A DNA stretch of 64,000 nt from Eimeria necatrix (lineage: Eukaryota; Apicomplexa; Conoidasida; Eucoccidiorida; Eimeriidae). Of the stretch, positions 10,597 to 22,570 are shown piece by piece. The notes beneath the pieces are model-generated. The model worked only from the letters and a program-made list of their open reading frames with translations. It searched no databases and was not told the DNA's origin. Each line of letters starts with the position of its first letter. Within the stretch, counting starts at the first letter, position 1. Where the stretch lies: positions 112,501-176,500 of the forward strand of contig NW_013652052.1 of assembly GCF_000499385.1 (NCBI RefSeq), given 5' to 3'. The position numbers and the translations under genes are program-made.

Positions 10597-13500
10597 TGGA
10601 CACTTCCCTCAAAATTTGCAAGGGAGCTGGCCACTGGGGAGTAGAATACAACTAAATGTGATTTTGTCTACAAGTTTGCCCAAGAAAGGGAGGTCCTAGA
10701 GACATCTCCGTGTTAAACCCTGAAATAAGTGATGCCACAGTGATGTCACAGATGTTTAAGTTGCTGGAGGAACACTCATCGTACGTCACACGTGCAATTA
10801 ATCATCAGGTATGTGTCCGCATGTAGCATAGCGTGTCAAGATATGTTTTGACTAGCCGCAAAGGAACTATGTGGATAAGCGGCGTGTAGGCATCCAAGAG
10901 AGGCCTTGCTGTTGTTACTGGAGAACGATACATCGTACTGTGCTAGATCCGCTAAACACTTCTAAATAAGTTCAGAGGTCGAAGTTTGGGAATGTAATGC
11001 AACGTTTGAAGGGTGTATGTAAGTGGCATCTAGCTGTTAGTCACGATGCATGCACCAGCCTGCTCAGTTCTGCATGCAACTGTGGACTGTCCCATGTTTC
11101 AATCCGGTAGGAAGTGAACATAAAGTAATATCAGTTATAGAGCCTTCGCATTGGTGCTGTTTTTCTTGTCTTGTTAGGGATTTTTTCTGTGTCTTGTGGT
11201 TGCGGTGGAATGGCCAGAGTAGCAGCCCCAAGTGGTGCTCTAGTATTCTGCCACACATGCAGGGTCTCACGCAGTGCACAGGCGTGAGTTTACCGAATCG
11301 TGAATTTGAAGGCACTTGATTTGCACTATTTTATTTGTCAAAACTCTCAGAAATAAGGCTGAACCCTCCCGAAACTGCGTGAAGGCTTCCAAGAGGCCTC
11401 TGTCGCGGGTTTGGTGTAGCGTTCTGCTATCGCACCATGCACAGATCTGCAACCATCTCCAGAAGCTGCCTAAAGGGGCAAATTCTGCAGTTGTAAAGGG
11501 CATGAATAGGAAGAGTAAGGTCTTAATCTGCGCTAGTGCGATACTCCATGGACTGCGGAATTATCGGCCGATCATACAAAGATTACCATGTGGTGCCATG
11601 AATGTAAAGCTATGAGGTTGAAATAAAAAGTAATAGTACAATATAAATTGAAGTACCGCTGAAGTATATTTCAAAGCAGACGACATAAACAGTAGAGCCC
11701 TGGTAGCCAGGTGACCAGACGCAGCTTAGGCGTTGCCTACAGGTTGCCTCACCCAAAGTGCAGGTTTCTTGTTGGCGTATCCCTGAGTATTGAGGCTTCT
11801 TGAGTCCATGGAGTATGATGAATCGTGCCTTGGAAATTAACTGTGAATCATTTGTAGCGGTTGGGTGATATGTGATGGGACATCACATATTGGACATATC
11901 CTCCACGCCTTTATGGCTGGCTGCTTATAGGCGCACCTCAGCTATTTCAGAGACGCAGAGGCGGCTGTTTCAAAGAACTGGAACTTGCGGTTGAAGGGCG
12001 CTTGAGCTTTGTTCCAGTTGATTCTCACTCCTAATGAGAATTTGCCCACTGTGTTCATGCGAAGCCCTTTTGTCCAACTTCACTATTAAGGTCTAGCCAG
12101 TGCCCACAATTTTTCCGATGGGGCTGAATAAGAATTTCAAACGAAGGAGGCACGTTTTCTAGAGTTGCAGTATCAAAGAAACTTCTTGTACTAAAGTAGT
12201 TGCGCAAGGCGATAAAACTTTTTGCATTTTCTAGTTGAGTTCACAGGAAAGAGAAGCAGAATAAAGCTGAACAAGACACTCTGTAAAACTTTTATCTCAG
12301 TTCTCAATGGTGGTGGTTATGTGTGAAGATACAATCGCGGGATACAGAAGCAACAAGGGCAGGCACGCGATGAGCAAAACTGCAGCTTCGAAGCGAAGGT
12401 ACAAAGGACTAAAGTCCAAGCGTGAAGCTCTTGAATACATAAAAGCAGAAGTTAGGAATTAACATGGAGAAACAACGGAATCTAGTGAGAGGATGAAGCG
12501 TGTTACCAGTGCTTCCGCAGAAAGAACGGAAAGTAGTGGAACCAGGGAACCCAGGGCTACGAGATTCACGTTTCTGAAATTTAGCCAAGAAAATTTGGTG
12601 CCAGGAAAGAGGCAAACTGATGGCCCGAAACTTAAGATATGAGCTTTGCAAGCTTATATAAAGAAACCCGGTCCGCTATTTATGAAAATCCTCGAGTACC
12701 TGCCGGCGGGTAAGCAGCCCGTAAGCCGTTCTCACAAGCGCACTTTATCACAGATGAGCTTGAATATTCAATCACCACTCAATGAAATATTTAGGCTCCA
12801 TAAATCATAATCAGTCCAACGTTCCATAATACATCTGGAAGACTTACTGCGCCTACGCACGTCGAGCAGCTGAGGCTGGTTGAAAGGACCACGAGTAGAC
12901 AGGCACGCAGAGCTTTTCCGCTACATATAATACGCGTAAGTACCTCAATTCATGATTAAATGGCACGACATTTTGCTTTAAAATTAGATACGTCCAAAAA
13001 GAACCAAAGCATAAATCGATTCCCCCTTTATCGTTCAACCTCCTTGCAATTACAGCACCGCTTGCCACTTCAGTCGGTAGTGGGTCTTCATGCAGCTTAC
13101 AGGATTTAGGGACCCATATAATGGCTTCATCTTTATTTATCATGGCACAAACAAGAATCATTTAGTCTGTTTTAGTTATTTATCAAAGCATCTAGTTCAC
13201 CCATTGTAGTGCCTAGCAACACATTGCTTTTTGTCTTGCAATCCGGAGTAGTGCCTGCCTGGTCCAACGCACAAAAGCAAGGCACTGCTGAACTCCATAT
13301 TGATAAGGAAGCAAAACTTACTAAAAACGTCAAATATTCAGGGCTATCAGGAGTCTATGGGAGAGTACAGGTGGATGGTGTCCAGCATCTGCAGTCCCCT
13401 ATGGAATCCCACTGGCTGTGGGGGTGCGGCCAGATCGTCCTCAGCCGGGCACACGGGATCCTTGTCAAGATGACATTATAACGATACTGCTTTAAAATCG

Positions 13501-14144
13501 TTCATGCTATTTAAAACATGTTTCACTATTGAGTACATCAGGCAGCGATAAAGTAAACCGTCAACATATGGAGAGACGAGCCCGTAGGCTGGCTGTCCCT
13601 CCCAAGCCCACTGAGATGGGCAAGTAAGCAGGCGAAAACATTTTCTTGTTGGTCTATGGAGATGTAAAATTTTAATTTTAAACCTGTTATGTCTTTGAAG
13701 GCTACAGCTATCAGTGCTAGCGGTTTTCCATTGCCCGTATCTCTCGCAATCAGTATCGCAAGGCCTGCTGAGCATTGCTCAGAGCAGTTGCATTGGGCGT
13801 TAATTCCAGAAGCCATGGGGCTTTCTGATGCGCAGTCATAGTCGTGAATTGCCAGATTGACAAAGTTATCGTAAGTGAAATATTATCAACAGGGATTGCT
13901 GAGGATCGATTGCTCAGGGGTTCATTGCGGCGCGGTGCTGTTGAAGGGCATTCCCATATGGAGTTGGACGAGACAAGTTGCAATAGTTAGGAGGTATTTG
14001 GCGCCACCGATAAAGTGTCTTTTGTCCCCACCAAGACTTGCAACAGCAATTCCTCTGGCCGCGGGTTTTTTCAGTTGGAACACTGTTACAGCTTACTGTG
14101 TTGAGCAGCATAGATGTGGGTTGAAGCAGAGTGAGCTCCGCAAG
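10597..14144. other. Spacer, no recognised gene
   Basis: Only short ORFs on both strands without family motifs. Presumably contains the calpain-like gene's upstream region and the start region of the gene at 14145. An open frame extends upstream of 14145 to 13875, but its translation looks unlike protein. Confidence 0.5.
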
Positions 14145-14957
14145 ATGCCTGCAGGTGAAACGATTCTCCGCGTCGCCTCCCCCACAGTGCGTGCCAGCAC
14201 TGAAGCGGCGCCTTTTTCCACGCTAGGCGGAGTAGAGAATCCGTGCCCGGGAAGCCTCCGCAGCCGTAGAGCACAGGGCTTCGTAGAGATTCGTCTTTTT
14301 AAAGGTTTTGGAGTAGTTCTTGCAAGCTTGGTGGGGGCGTTTTTGGTATTGAAGTGCAGTCGAGCTCTTTCTGAGACTGAAACTTCTCCTGCTGCCCAAA
14401 GAGCTCTCGCAAACGAGCGACATTGGTACTCTGTGGGATTGTGTGGTCCTCTTGGTTCTGAAGACAGCCCAGCTGCTGAAAAGGTGGAAGGCAGCAGCGT
14501 AGGCTCAACATCTCTACCGTTGGGTTTTGGAGAGCTGGCGTCGGGCATTTTCGCACCGACCGCGACTACACATAGTTTCACAGGGCAGGCATTACAGCCT
14601 CCACCGCCTCCTGGTATCCCAGTGCGAGCTCCCCCCATTTCTCAGGTAGGAAACCCCTTAACTTCGGAGGAGAAAGTGCATATTCCTTTCACATTTCCCT
14701 CGGATGAGAGACCCTGGTTCATAGCAGGACCGATGCGTGAAACAGGTCTTAGTGGGCCGTTCTACGGTGTTCCGGTCGGCGAACCTATTCCAGAGCCCTC
14801 CCAGTCTGGCCCATATCAAGGTGCTCCGAGACCACCAACGGCGCCGCTTTTATTCGATGAGCTAAGTGGAGTTGGTGGACAGCTCCTGAGAACGTCGCCG
14901 ATTCTCTCAGGACAGCAAAGCCTTGTTGGTCAACCAGCTCATGTTGACGGCACCTGA
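14145..14957 (+). CDS. Uncharacterised single-pass membrane protein, Pro-rich
   Basis: Unrecognised protein of 270 residues if the ATG at 14145 is used. I chose that start over the in-frame one at 13875 because the context (cgcaagATG) is good and the upstream translation looks non-protein. Residues about 54-69 form a hydrophobic segment (FGVVLASLVGAFLVL) preceded by Arg/Lys, suggesting a signal anchor or type II membrane topology. The remainder is rich in Pro, Gly and Ser, including a PPPPPG run near the middle, and looks disordered. Coccidian genomes hold many lineage-specific proteins of this form. No intron is evident, no partner gene is adjacent, and there is no functional clue. Confidence 0.5.
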   Translation: MPAGETILRVASPTVRASTEAAPFSTLGGVENPCPGSLRSRRAQGFVEIRLFKGFGVVLASLVGAFLVLKCSRALSETETSPAAQRALANERHWYSVGLCGPLGSEDSPAAEKVEGSSVGSTSLPLGFGELASGIFAPTATTHSFTGQALQPPPPPGIPVRAPPISQVGNPLTSEEKVHIPFTFPSDERPWFIAGPMRETGLSGPFYGVPVGEPIPEPSQSGPYQGAPRPPTAPLLFDELSGVGGQLLRTSPILSGQQSLVGQPAHVDGT

Positions 14958-17900
14958 CCTTGTCGGGGCATGACCTTTTTCTGTTGGGCGTCTTATTAGC
15001 GTTTCTGCCAGATTTCATGTGACCAAGAAATTTTGGCGTCCGGCCCAGCATACGTTGACTACGAAGATTCACTAGCCTGGGATGCCTTTGCTCTGTACGC
15101 GGCATAGGATTCCTATGGATAGACCTTAAGAGGTCCATTATGCTTTGTGCTTTCAGCAAGCGGCGAGCTTCTTTCGCCAAAGAAACACGCGAAGACAGCA
15201 GAGCACCTTGGAAGCAGCGGTCAGCTGCCTTGCATCCCCTAAGCGGCTCCACAAAGAGCAGCTTTCACTACCAAAGAGACACACCTTGCCAGAATCCTAC
15301 GGATTGAGGGGGCAGCGCAAGGTAGTGTTCATAATTCATAGTTAGCTTGGAGGCAACCAGAAGCTCTGTCAGTGCTCCTGTATGGTGGCATTCGATGAAG
15401 TCCTGCTTCCCCATGGAGGACATGACGTCGGAATGTTACACAATATTTCAAGTAGAAGTAGCGCCGTCTGGATTTCCAGGGTCCACTTCTGGATAGTGAC
15501 CGCGACTATTCAACTGGTGGCATTTGTTGCGTCTGACCTTCCCATGCAGGGCAAAGTACTACTCTTTCAGTTACTGAGGCAGGGAAGGATGTTAGCATGA
15601 AGCGGTGCGTCCGTGTTCCTTTTTGTTCACTAGACGGCGCTGCCTGGATTTGTATCAGCTATTGGCGCAAACAAAATTTGCTAAGTGCCAGCAACGAGGC
15701 CTTTTAACGCTACCAATATTCTTCAGTATGTTTGAGACTTCATACAAGATGGCCAGCGGAAAGGTGTGTCTGGGGGAGAGGGACGGTTGGAAGAGTTTGC
15801 AAGTAACGCATTTGCCCGCACTGCGGATCCTATTGTGTAGCGTTTTTTTCTGAGATTTAGCTACTTCATTTCTAGGAGTAGGTGCAGTTTTTCGACTGCT
15901 GTAGGAGTGGTTTCCTGTGGCCTGGCTGCCAGTGCCCTTAGGACAGGGCAATGGACTGTCAGATTTTCCTCGTGTTTGAAGTTGTAGTAGCGTTAAGAGT
16001 GTCCAATTTTGGAATTGCAGTCATATAAACATCATTGTTCCTTCTAACCTGCAGTTGCATGACTGAACCACTTCAGCCGCAGCAGCACTTTCTGTGTCGC
16101 TGTAGGATGCCCTGGCTGAAGGTGAACTCCTAATCTGCCATTCTGGGTGTGTATGTGACGGCTTCCGCACATCCACCTCTGTAGGGCCTACGCTATAGCT
16201 GGTAAAATGAGTAGGAACATTTCAGCACGCCTTCAGTTGCAAATAGATACAGTGAAGGGTCTACGGTCGCGCAGGAATAGGGGACAGTACAACGGGAGTG
16301 AATGGCTGCACGGCTGGTTAGACCAGGCGATGCCGAGGGAACAATTCAACGGTTCTCAGTCAGCCATTTAGGAGACAACGCACGATGTGTGTTTGTAGGT
16401 TGGTCCCGGTCTGGTAATCCGTTTTCAGAGTCGTTCGCTTCTGCAGATTCGAAACCTGTCGGGGACGCTCTCGGCGTCATGGGTTAATGGTGGTGAATCC
16501 CCCAGCTGGCAAAGGTAGGGCAGACGAGAATCCTACAGCAAGGCTCAACTGCTGAATGGTTTGGCGTTGGCAATCCACCCAGTGGTTCAAGTACACCCAT
16601 GTTTACGTCTGTTGTATGAGCCTTGATAGCAGGGGGAAGCTCCGTGGAGCTTAAAGAGGAAAGTAGTGAAAGGCTTTTCTTTTCAGCATGAATACGATGT
16701 TGAGACAGTTTGGTGACACTGTGCGAACCCTTCGGTATGTGCCGAACAATATGTACGCTGATCTCCTAATCGCAGGACGTGAAGCGTGGTACATGATAAA
16801 ACAAACCGAGCATAACCTTCTGTCAAGGGGGATTATGCCTCCTCCAGTGTATATTTCACTTACCATTACCTTTGCTTGCATTGTGAAGTGATGAGTAGGA
16901 TTTCTTTTGGGTCAACGAAGGCGTAGAAACTTAGCAGCGGTAAACTCGCATCTGGACAAAAGTTCCCAATCCAAGCACTAGCTTGGTCAGTGGAATGAGG
17001 CTTTCTGACGATATAAAGACGCAGCGCGTGACACCGCACGCTGTTCTGTGGACTACTTTCAGGGATGCCAGCAGAAATCTCTGTTGCTAGTCAGTTGACT
17101 GTGTCACGAACACAGTGCCGTGCGTTCGGTGGCTCATACATGAACGACTCTCATCTATGGCGGCTAGACAGAAGACCCATCTGTTAAGAATTGCAGTATC
17201 TCGTTAAATAAGTCAATCCCCTTGAGTGCAGCTGCGTCTACAGCTCAAAGCACAGGCCACTTACATTTATCTAGAAGAAACTTTCAGCTCTCTGTTTGCA
17301 GAAACGACACGGACCGTGCCTGCAACCAGACTGCTCGCATTGACCTTACCCTGAAGTCCGTGTTGCCTTCAATTCTTAAAGTTCTTTCTCGCTAAGTATT
17401 TCTTCAGTATAAAAAAGGACAGAGGACAGTTAAGGTTTTACGAAGAAGGCAAGCCAAAATTGCAATATCCCGAAAGACACACACATATCTTTGCGAGTAG
17501 TCACGTAACTAGCCGCGACAAAACACACGTGTTGCGAGCTGCAACTTCGTGAAATCCTAGTCCTGAAGAGAAACACTGGCTTGAGAATGATACCGATCTG
17601 CATTAAGCACGGACAGGTGCTTTTTTACTCCTGTGCGCAGCTCCGGTACCACGTGAGGGCAACCACGTTGCGGAAGACACGCGACTTACTTTTGACCCGT
17701 TCCTAGGGCTTAGATAGATGAAATTTCAGATAGTACGGCAAATGACGAGGAGTGCATTATTTCTTATCATATGCAGAGGGCACGATATGCGCATCCGCCC
17801 AGAACTCGATGTATGTAAGGTTTCGCTCGATGCTGACAATTCTGGGAGTAGACAAGCAGCGTAAGTAGTCAGTGCTATAATTACAAGTGGCGCATGGGCT

Positions 17901-18425
17901 ATGTCCACAAAGTAAACACTCCGTGGAAGAGTGGCGACTCTTGGGCAGCCCTGGTACAGAACTGCTCTTCATATCCATCTGGCATTGCTCAGCAGTACAT
18001 CTCGATAAAATTGATCGTCAAATATTGTGAGCTGCCTTCCTGAGCAATGCTCAAGAATGAAGGCATTCTTAGGCACGCAAGCCTGGTTTTGCAGGCCTCC
18101 GTACCATCTGCACTGCGCGCATCATCCAGCATCAACACGAGTACCCTATAGATATGCCATATGCAAGATGGATGATGCACCGCAGAGCTTGCGCAGATCT
18201 ACAGCTTCTCGTAGACGTTGAGCAGGCCTCCAACCGCTCGGCCAAATGCGGAGGCCCCCAGAGAGCGGAAAAGGCCTGTAGCAATATCGAAACATGTAAG
18301 ACCAGAGCAAGCTCATGTGAAGCAACAAATCATGTAACGTTTGCGATTGATAAGCCCGAATCAAACAGCTGGTAAAAACTTAGATATGCTAACAAAGTGA
18401 TTGAGGGACATGGGGACTCGAAGAA
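14958..18425. other. Spacer, no recognised gene
   Basis: About 3.5 kb with only short, unconvincing ORFs. A 67-codon plus-strand ORF at 16688-16891 has protein-like composition but no homologue I recognise. This is the 3' flank of both the Pro-rich gene and the dioxygenase gene. Confidence 0.45.
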
Positions 18426-21080
18426 CTACAGGGCGGAGACCTCACTAGTGTACTCGCCGGGAGGCGGTGTTTCCTTGTAGTCGTAGCGCAAGATTAGTGT
18501 AGGGCGAGGATGCCAAGTTTCGTTTGCTATGGGACACCAGAAGCAAGCACAAACAAATCAACAACGGAAACCGTCAATATCGCATTGTACAACAATCCTT
18601 CTATCGCATCCGCAGGACAGCGGCCTGACGGCGCCGGTAGATTCCAACAAGCACTGCATGGTGAATTTGTTCTTTTACCTAGCCCGCGATGAAGAAGTCT
18701 CGAGTCGTAGATAAGAGCATCACCTGGTTGCAACTCGGCCTTAACTGTCGAACCCGCTTCAACCAATTTCGTTGCGAAAGCTGGCAGTAAGCTCAGCCAA
18801 CGAATCCAACTATTCGCTCCCTCCACGAACAAGAGCAAACTCAAAACTTGTACATCAGTAGCCGGCCGGAAGTATATGAAAGCCTATTGCTGCCTCAGAC
18901 TGGTCAAAGGGCTACCTATGGGTGCTGTCAAGATGTGCTTTCAGTTTACCTCGCCGCTAAGGATGTGCGAACCAGGAAGAAGCTCCGTGGGGCCATTGCT
19001 GAGGTGTATAGGCACCAACGGTATGACCACTGTCAACCCGCGGTAAGAGTTATCTCGATGCCAAGACTGGGGCAGCGCCAGTGCATCTGAAAAAAGATAA
19101 TACTGAGGGGTGCGCTTCTTGCGACGTTTTCTCCTTCCATGTGGTTTATACTAAGAAGTGAAAAGATAATGCTGCAGTGGACATACCGGCATTCACCGTT
19201 TGCATTTCTGACACGAACAGCCTGTGGTAAACACCCATGCATAAAACACACACAATTCCGCACAATTTAGCCAAAGTCACAGTGCGCATCAAATACCTAG
19301 AAATGCACTGCTTGCGACTCAAACCACGCATGGCAATACTGATAGTGCGCGAAGATCCCACCGTGATTTCACTTGGGCTCCATGGGCGTCCGACGGAACC
19401 CCAGATGGAAGGTATGAATGCACTAGCGGCATGAAAAGCCGCTGCAGACCAACTAACGACGGCTCCACCAACGAGCCACGAAGAAGGCAGTGTAAACGCC
19501 CTAAACGATATACAGAACTACTCAGAATAAGGCGCATAAGCTAAGAAGAAGCAATGGTGAACATAATAGTTTATGGCGGCGGTAATGACAGCTACATCAA
19601 CAGCAGCAATCGCAAAGCCTCGCACCATATGTAGGCCTGGTGCAGTAAATATTCGGATCCACTTCTTTCATCTTCAATGCTCCTTCTGCAGCCTATTAAC
19701 ACAAACACTGCTTTGAGGTTCTGTTTCATCCAATAGTTGCGGCGGCCCACCATCCCGAACATCGAGTCGTACGCTAACTATCGGCAAACTTACCGCTCCG
19801 CTGGCAGAAAATGTTGCTTTTTGTGCGTCTTGCAGTTGCTTAGGAGTAAGGGCACCTTTCAGGACAACGAAACCTTGTCGCTCAATAGCTTCTTTTGCAG
19901 CCTTGACATCTGAAGCTCGTAGAAACAAGGGGGCGCCCCGGTGAGTCTCTCGGGGTGCGTCTGTCTTGCACCTACAGCACAACAAAACCACATTTACAGT
20001 AGTTATAATAATTAGGGAGTTGGAAGCATGCGCGCAGTGCAGTGTCTCTGCTGCTGGTTCTGCCATGTAAGTCAAGCGCTGATGCAGTGTTACCTCTCGT
20101 CCGCGTAGGAAGCGAGGGCCATCGAAGTTCCTGCGTCTTTTCCTGTATGCCTCGCTGACAACTGCCGAGTTCGGGGAGCTGAGGTATCTTCTTTCCCCTG
20201 CTCTTGACTAGCGTGCAGCTGCAACACGCCGCTGCCTTCCCAACTGCTGCACAGACTGCTCAGGATGTCCTCATCAACTGCAGCAATAAATCGTTCCAGC
20301 GCGCATCTTCCCTTTTCCGTTAGAAGCAGTGGAAGCAGTGACTCGGTAGCGCCGCTGCTGGTGCAGTTGCGGGCAGCGCGAAGCTGCTGTAGTGCCCGCA
20401 GCAGTTCGCGCGCTGGCTTTTCAAAATCGCAGGCTGACGCCATAGCGAGAAAAGCGGGATCGTAAAAGATCTCCTTGAACACACTTTCGGTTTTGCTTAG
20501 GAGCCAACGCATGTCTGCCTCTGCAGTCGATTGTTTCCTTTCGGGGTGTGCCGCGTGCTCCAATTCCAAGACCGCAATGTCACTCAACAATGCCGCCTTC
20601 AGTGTGGCGCAAAAGAGGGTCTTCAGATGCATGTGGAGTTCCAGAGGGGCCCCCGCCAGAGCTGAGGCGACCAATGCAGAGGAGGGTCCCAGACGTGGAT
20701 ATGCTGCTGCTAGCTCCTCTGCCCATGAACTGCCCAGGCCTTGTGCCGCGACTGCTGCCGCTGTTGCATCAGCTACTGCCTCCGCTGCTCTGCAGGAAAT
20801 CCCGCGAGCGATTAGTTTCTTCCGTTGCTCTTGCCTGCGCATCTCAGCTTCCTGTGCAAGCGTCTCGGAAGTCACTGGTTGGTACGGCCCTTCAAATACT
20901 TCCGGGATGTTTTGCGGACCTCTCGTAGCTGGGGGATGGTGCCTCTTGTGTTGCCGTAGCAAAAGTAGTACACCACCTAAATGCACATGGAAATACAGAG
21001 ACTTACCACGCGGTAAGCCGGAGAGCAACTTTCCAGTTTTAGCGCAGTAGTTTGGATCTACAAAACCTTCGCAGCTTTGC
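18426..21080 (-). CDS. Phytanoyl-CoA dioxygenase (PhyH)-like Fe(II)/2-oxoglutarate oxygenase
   Basis: Minus-strand multi-exon gene. Exons: about 20944-20094 (uncharacterised Ala/Glu-rich N-terminal part), 19971-19794 (RQGFVVLKGALTPKQL, the PhyH start), about 19441-19328 (SRWDLR), a small exon near 19195-19150 (SEMQTVNA), 19086-18950 (SWHRDNSYRG, GPTELLPGSH), about 18830-18679 (QPGDALIYDSRLLHRG) and 18526-18426 (LILRYDYKETPPPGEY). WHRD supplies the His and Asp iron ligands, LLHRG the second His, and the Arg of LRYD would bind 2-oxoglutarate. An upstream exon (YCAKTGKLLSGLPRG, about 21080-20980) ends in a GTAAGT donor. The N-terminal Met is not identified. Substrate cannot be predicted; PhyH relatives hydroxylate diverse small molecules. 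Confidence 0.8.
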
Positions 21081-22570
21081 AAACACTCCAACCCCCAAGG
21101 ACAAACCGGCGACAGACAACATTGTATTGTTTCAAATCCTCGAAATATGGGCCAGCTTACTGCCAACAGTAGCCGTAGCTGCAGCGCCGACAATGCATTG
21201 CACGGCTATGCGGCTGGCTCGCAGCCTTATCGATGAGACTGTAAGCCGTACCATGACGACACAGGTGTACTATATGCGTATGCAGATTACAACAGGTTTA
21301 AATTTGTCTTCCACAAGGCGGGTAAACAGTGACGCAGGCAGTTCCCTTATTCTTCTCAGTCGTAGTATGGGGCCCCGCCGACACGTGGCAGGCCCCCGTC
21401 AGCCACACTAGGAATGGGGTTTCTCGATCCAAAACACATATATTAGTCATAATTTTCTTTTGTAAGCGCGGGTGGACAGTACTAGAAGAGGGAGGACAGG
21501 AACTATGTGGGTGACTTCCGGGTCGTGTTTTATTGTAGCGCGTGGAGTTGCTCACGTGCAGCTCTCTGGCACTATGCTGGGCATGGTACTATGCGCCCCG
21601 GCCGCAGCGCGCGTTGGAAATCGTCTGTAGCATTGTGTAAGAAGTCCTTCCTATTCAACTCATGCATTTATCTGCCCGAGTGTCCGGTAGTAGATGAACG
21701 AGCTACCGTAGTCTCTGCGCCACAACAAATTGGCGTGCGGCAAGCAGCGCTGAACGAGTGAACTCTAAAGCAACGAACTGTTCCGAGCTATTTTTCAATG
21801 TTAAACTTACCTATCCAAAGACTACTGGAGGGCCTCGAACTAGGATACAACTGGCGGGGTTCAAACGCAGGCACGCGCTTCAGAGTCACAGAAACATCGA
21901 GTGTGTGACAATTACGTTGAGGAAATCAGTCTACAGCTCAAAAGCTCGAGGACGAGGTGTGACGCCCTTAGCACGGCCACACGCTTGCGGCAAGGGTGCT
22001 ATCTTAATTCCCAGGACCACAAAGCGACTCTTCACATGTAGACATGTAGGCAGCCACTCCTCAATGGGCCGTAGGGGTTGAAGAATAAAAATGTGCTGGC
22101 ATTCGACGGTGCAACACTAGACAGTTGCAACAGTACTTAGTTCTGCTGCACAAATTATAAAATTCATAGGCAAAGTCGCGCACCGAGTACGGCGACTTTT
22201 CGCAGCCATGTGGGAGAATGACTGTTACACCTTCTGTGGTAGTTAAAGTGGCATTTAACTGCCTGCATCGTCGCAATACTCCTCCGCCGCAAAGAATGCC
22301 CTCGTGTGTATCTTCATATTCCTGCATCGATTTTGGCCATTTCGGCCATACACATTGTAACGGGGAAGCCGAATCATATCTCTTCTATTGGTACTTCTTC
22401 CGCCATTATGGGTAGCTCATTAATTTCCAATTGCGAGGGCAAGCCAAACTCTGCAAGTGCTCCTAAGTCAATATCTTATGCTCTAAGGATTCAACAGTCT
22501 CCCCACAGCAGGCTGTGCAGCGTATGAGGCCAGCTCCGCCTTCCTGCTCAGCGAGCTCACGCCATTTCCG
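21081..22570. other. Spacer upstream of the dioxygenase gene
   Basis: No recognised gene. It must contain the 5' end and any missing first exon of the minus-strand dioxygenase gene. Confidence 0.4.

Noticed and set aside
16688..16891. 67-codon plus-strand ORF with plausible composition
   Set aside because: No homologue recognised, no neighbouring exons that join, and short ORFs of this length occur by chance here.
20971..21000. Possible 30-nt intron inside the dioxygenase N-terminal ORF (GTAAGT to TTTAG)
   Set aside because: Thirty bases is too short for normal splicing. A longer intron ending near 20945 fits better, though the exact acceptor is unproven.
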